A DNA stretch of 64,000 nt, taken from the NCBI GenBank assembly GCA_963281155.1, contig CAUJLY010000003.1, positions 434,001-498,000 of the forward strand, given 5' to 3'. The translations under genes were made by a program, and so were the position numbers. Shown in pieces: positions 61,401-64,000 of this stretch. The notes below the pieces were generated by a model, which was not told where the DNA came from, ran no database searches, and worked only from the letters and a program-made list of their open reading frames with translations. Every line of letters begins with the position of its first letter. Positions within the stretch are counted from its first letter, which is position 1. The stretch is from Rhabditophanes sp. KR3021 (taxonomy: Eukaryota; Nematoda; Chromadorea; Rhabditida; Alloionematidae).

Positions 61401-63766
61401 ACTAAAGTACATTTTGATTATTGTGGTAGTTAGATAGTCTAATCAAAAAGTAAAATCGCAATATCAGATGGTTCGTGCAAAATAAAGTATACCAAAATTT
61501 CATTTTTCGGGTTGTATGTATGATTGTATATGATGTTGAATTTTGTGTATATTGGTGGATATTTCATTTTGTCAATCAGACAAAATGACCGCTGCCAGGG
61601 GGACAGTGTATAGGCGATTTGTCTTGGATACCTCGATATATTATATGTGTATATTTATTTACATATACGTTAAAAAGTGGTCTATCTATTTTAGGGGTGC
61701 GCAAAACTAGTAATATTGATAGTAGTCGCAATTGTTTGTTATTAATAACATATGTAGGAAAAGATAAGGAAATAAGTGTTTAACAAAACGGACTTTTGCA
61801 ATTCCTTCAAATTTAAGGATTGATGGAACGCAAAAAATAAAAATATGCAACACACTAATATGGGGTGCAAGAATAAACTTTAAAATTTATAATTTTGTCC
61901 AATTCAATATTCACTTATTAATGCATATCATTAAAACAAAAAGAAACAAATATTAATTGATAATGTCGAAGATTTTAATATCCAAATAGATTCGGGAAAG
62001 TCTAGAAAGTTCGTGAATGCATGTGATCATTTATATTTGCTTTCCAAAAAATGGTAGTTATTACGTTAGGGATATATGACAAAAATTTGACTCATCCTTT
62101 ATCGTAAATCGAAAAGGACAGTCCAACTTTCAATCAAAATACATAAATATATGCCTTCTGGATAATACATATCCCAACCAATTTCAAGGTTATTTGGGTG
62201 AAAAGGTGGTGAATAATATAACAAATAATGAAAAGACTGCCTTAGTATTGTCAGTTGTGGATGTCTTCTCGGACATATGGAATTCGGTGGGCATAGTGGA
62301 GAGATATAAGATGAGAAGTGTTGAGAAGTTGATTACGTATGGATTTGGTAGAGATATATTAAATGGACGGTGTTTTGTTGAATGTGAAAATAAATATAAC
62401 ACATTTTGGCGTCTTACCATGTATAGGACGAATTTCATGACTATTTAGTCATAGACCATTATTATTATTTTGATTATTAGTAGGAGTGCAGAAAATAAAT
62501 ATCAAAGAAAGACATATTTTGATGGAATAAAGGTAACTGGCACAACTTCAAAACAATGCCATGTTTTCAATAATAAAAGTGATAACCCGCCCAAATGCGG
62601 TGCAAGGCGTGAGAGTGGATGTCAAAAGAGCCACAAAGTGATGATGGCTGCCACAATTAGAGTTGAGTAGGATAACAGCTGGGTAAGTTGATAATATCCT
62701 GGGCAAATGGCATGATCATATTATCATAATTTGATTGTCTTTTTAAAGCTCAAAATATTTAGATCCTTATTATGATAGCAATATGCAAATGTGAATATCC
62801 AAATAAATACTTATTAAGAATGAAAATAAATATCTATTATATGCAATTTTAGTTAATTCTTTGTAATTGTGACGAAATCCTAAAGGAATGTAAAAAATAG
62901 ACAATAAATCCAAAGTATACACCTCATTTCTTTTAATACAAGAATTATTTCAAAATAGTGCAACCCAAAAAATGGACATTAGAATACAATTTTGGCAGAG
63001 GTATTATAAAGCGTCCTAGACTATATGCATGATTAATTGTACTTTCTATTTACAATACAGTTTAAAAATGATACAACCTGGTATTGAGAGAGATGTGTCA
63101 CAATAGCAAAAGTTGTAGTGTCCGAATTAAATAGGTATAATTGGACACTAATAATACAAGTAAAATATGAAAAGTAAAAGAATGCAAGTAAAAGTTTGTC
63201 GTCTTATTATGTACTTTTTGATTTGAATGAATGGAAGGGGAATAAATATTTCAATATAATATCAGCAGATGTGTATTATGAGGATGAGAATGTCAAAAAT
63301 GGTAACGGCGATCGACGCCGGTCAAGAATAAATGAACCATAGGCATGAAAGTAAAAGGATGAATTGTGATTGATCAAAAGAAGATATGTCTTTTTCAATG
63401 CACAGTTACTTAATATAAATTATTTGTATATCCATCTATATAAATTTATTTGCATGCATTTGTGGACGACAATAGTTAGATAATGGTTATATAACTAAAA
63501 TGATTGGAATTTCAGAAACTACAAAAAAATATAGTAATTAAATTAATATGCATCAAAAACGATAGTTGGGAGAAGATAAACAAGTTTTAATGTTAAAAGT
63601 TTTTGAAACTAAAAGTTTTAATGCAAAAGTATATGAATTGACAGTACTAATTATTTGGTAATGATTGGAAATAACTAAAAATTGAGTAGTTAAAGATACA
63701 ATACAATATTCAAAAGCGTATGATTTCTAAGACGGGTTATTGTTTTAATGAAATAAGATAATTAAG
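58401..63766. other. Large gene-free AT-rich region, right part
   Basis: The same character as the left part. Slightly G+C-richer islands exist near 58440-58760, 59930-60060 and 62190-62670, each open in one or more short frames, but none shows a family motif or a consistent exon structure. ATAT microsatellite tracts occur near 59380-59390 and 59490-59510. Confidence 0.4.
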
Positions 63767-64000
63767 CAAGCAACTTTATCATCTCCGAAAGAGTCTTCTT
63801 CCCATGTCTATTTTGAATATGAACGATATTTCCAACCTCTACAGCTTGATACAACGGACGTACTCTTGGTCAATCACGATAAATCAACAAAACTAGTGTG
63901 GTTTAGAGTTAAAAATACCACCGCAAACTGGATTTCTTTTTAAAAATAGCCCAAGAGAACAGAGGTTTTGTCCATCAGGTCCCTGTACTTTTGAATATCA
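63767..64000 (+). CDS. Possible MSP-like domain exon, cut by the window edge
   Basis: After an acceptor-like TAATTAAG the plus strand reads a soluble protein segment containing FEYERYFQPLQLDTTDVLL and LVWFRVKNTTANWISF. An L.ldttdvll...K....frVkNTT...iSFK pattern is typical of major-sperm-protein (MSP) domains, which nematodes have in large numbers. A stop appears right after this in a five-T run (63937-63941). One base fewer there lets the frame continue with NSPREQRFCPSGP, which again fits an MSP strand. The exon therefore has either a sequence error or a disabling mutation. The window ends at this point, so the C-terminal part is unseen. The MSP assignment is tentative. Confidence 0.38.

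Noticed and set aside
62194..62670. Two consecutive plus-strand ORFs of 84 and 66 codons.
   Set aside because: No shared frame, splice structure or motif. The antisense of the first is equally open.

Overview
This is a 64 kb piece of a eukaryotic nuclear genome, AT-rich (about two thirds A+T by eye). It is almost certainly from a nematode. The evidence is a dystrophin whose short N-terminus reads MLFSGG followed by a lysine-rich stretch, short introns (mostly 40-60 nt) ending in TTTAG/TTTCAG, a splice acceptor one base upstream of the dystrophin ATG (a trans-splice-like arrangement), a serpentine-receptor (Srt-type) pseudogene, an ShK-domain protein, and nematode-style forms of HMG-1.2, LIT-1/NLK and MAG-1. 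I cannot name the species.

Layout. At 1-2 kb lie a small minus-strand unknown gene and a broken sphingomyelin-synthase-like gene (SAM domain plus membrane core, C-terminal catalytic part missing). At 2.1-6.3 kb is an RNA-processing cluster: a RING-like/G-patch protein (+), the spliceosomal protein MFAP1 (-) and the exon-junction protein Mago nashi (+). The last two are divergent across about 200 bp. At 7.4-22.1 kb is one complete dystrophin gene in about 10 exons. My exon model sums to 11,061 nt (about 3,686 aa), nearly the human length. Two of its introns carry decayed antisense coding-like sequence. At 24.0-27.4 kb RAD9 (-) and METTL18 (+) are divergent. At 27.5-29.2 kb are two secreted or surface Cys-rich proteins (one ShK domain; one predicted GPI-anchored). 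At 30.6-35.1 kb WDR46/UTP7 (-) and mitochondrial leucyl-tRNA synthetase (+) are divergent. At 36.9-39.0 kb is a mucin-like single-pass membrane protein. At 40.2-41.8 kb is an S28 serine carboxypeptidase, at 42.1-43.0 kb the Srt pseudogene, at 43.4-44.2 kb ALKBH4, at 44.8-45.5 kb HMG-1.2, at 47.8-48.2 kb a small CHH/ITP-family neuropeptide gene flanked by two tandem-repeat arrays, and at 49.7-51.3 kb Nemo-like kinase. From 51.3 to about 63.8 kb I see no supportable gene. The window ends inside a possible MSP-domain exon.

The housekeeping genes do not form one pathway, although several concern RNA: splicing (MFAP1, Mago, G-patch protein), rRNA processing (WDR46), tRNA charging (LARS2) and histidine methylation (METTL18). 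Many of them sit in tight divergent pairs. Dystrophin and LARS2 each contain one-base frame breaks at short homopolymers, which look like consensus-sequence errors rather than biology. The SMS-like and Srt loci have several lesions each and look like true pseudogenes. The most interesting candidate for follow-up is the small CHH/ITP-like hormone gene at 47.8-48.2 kb.
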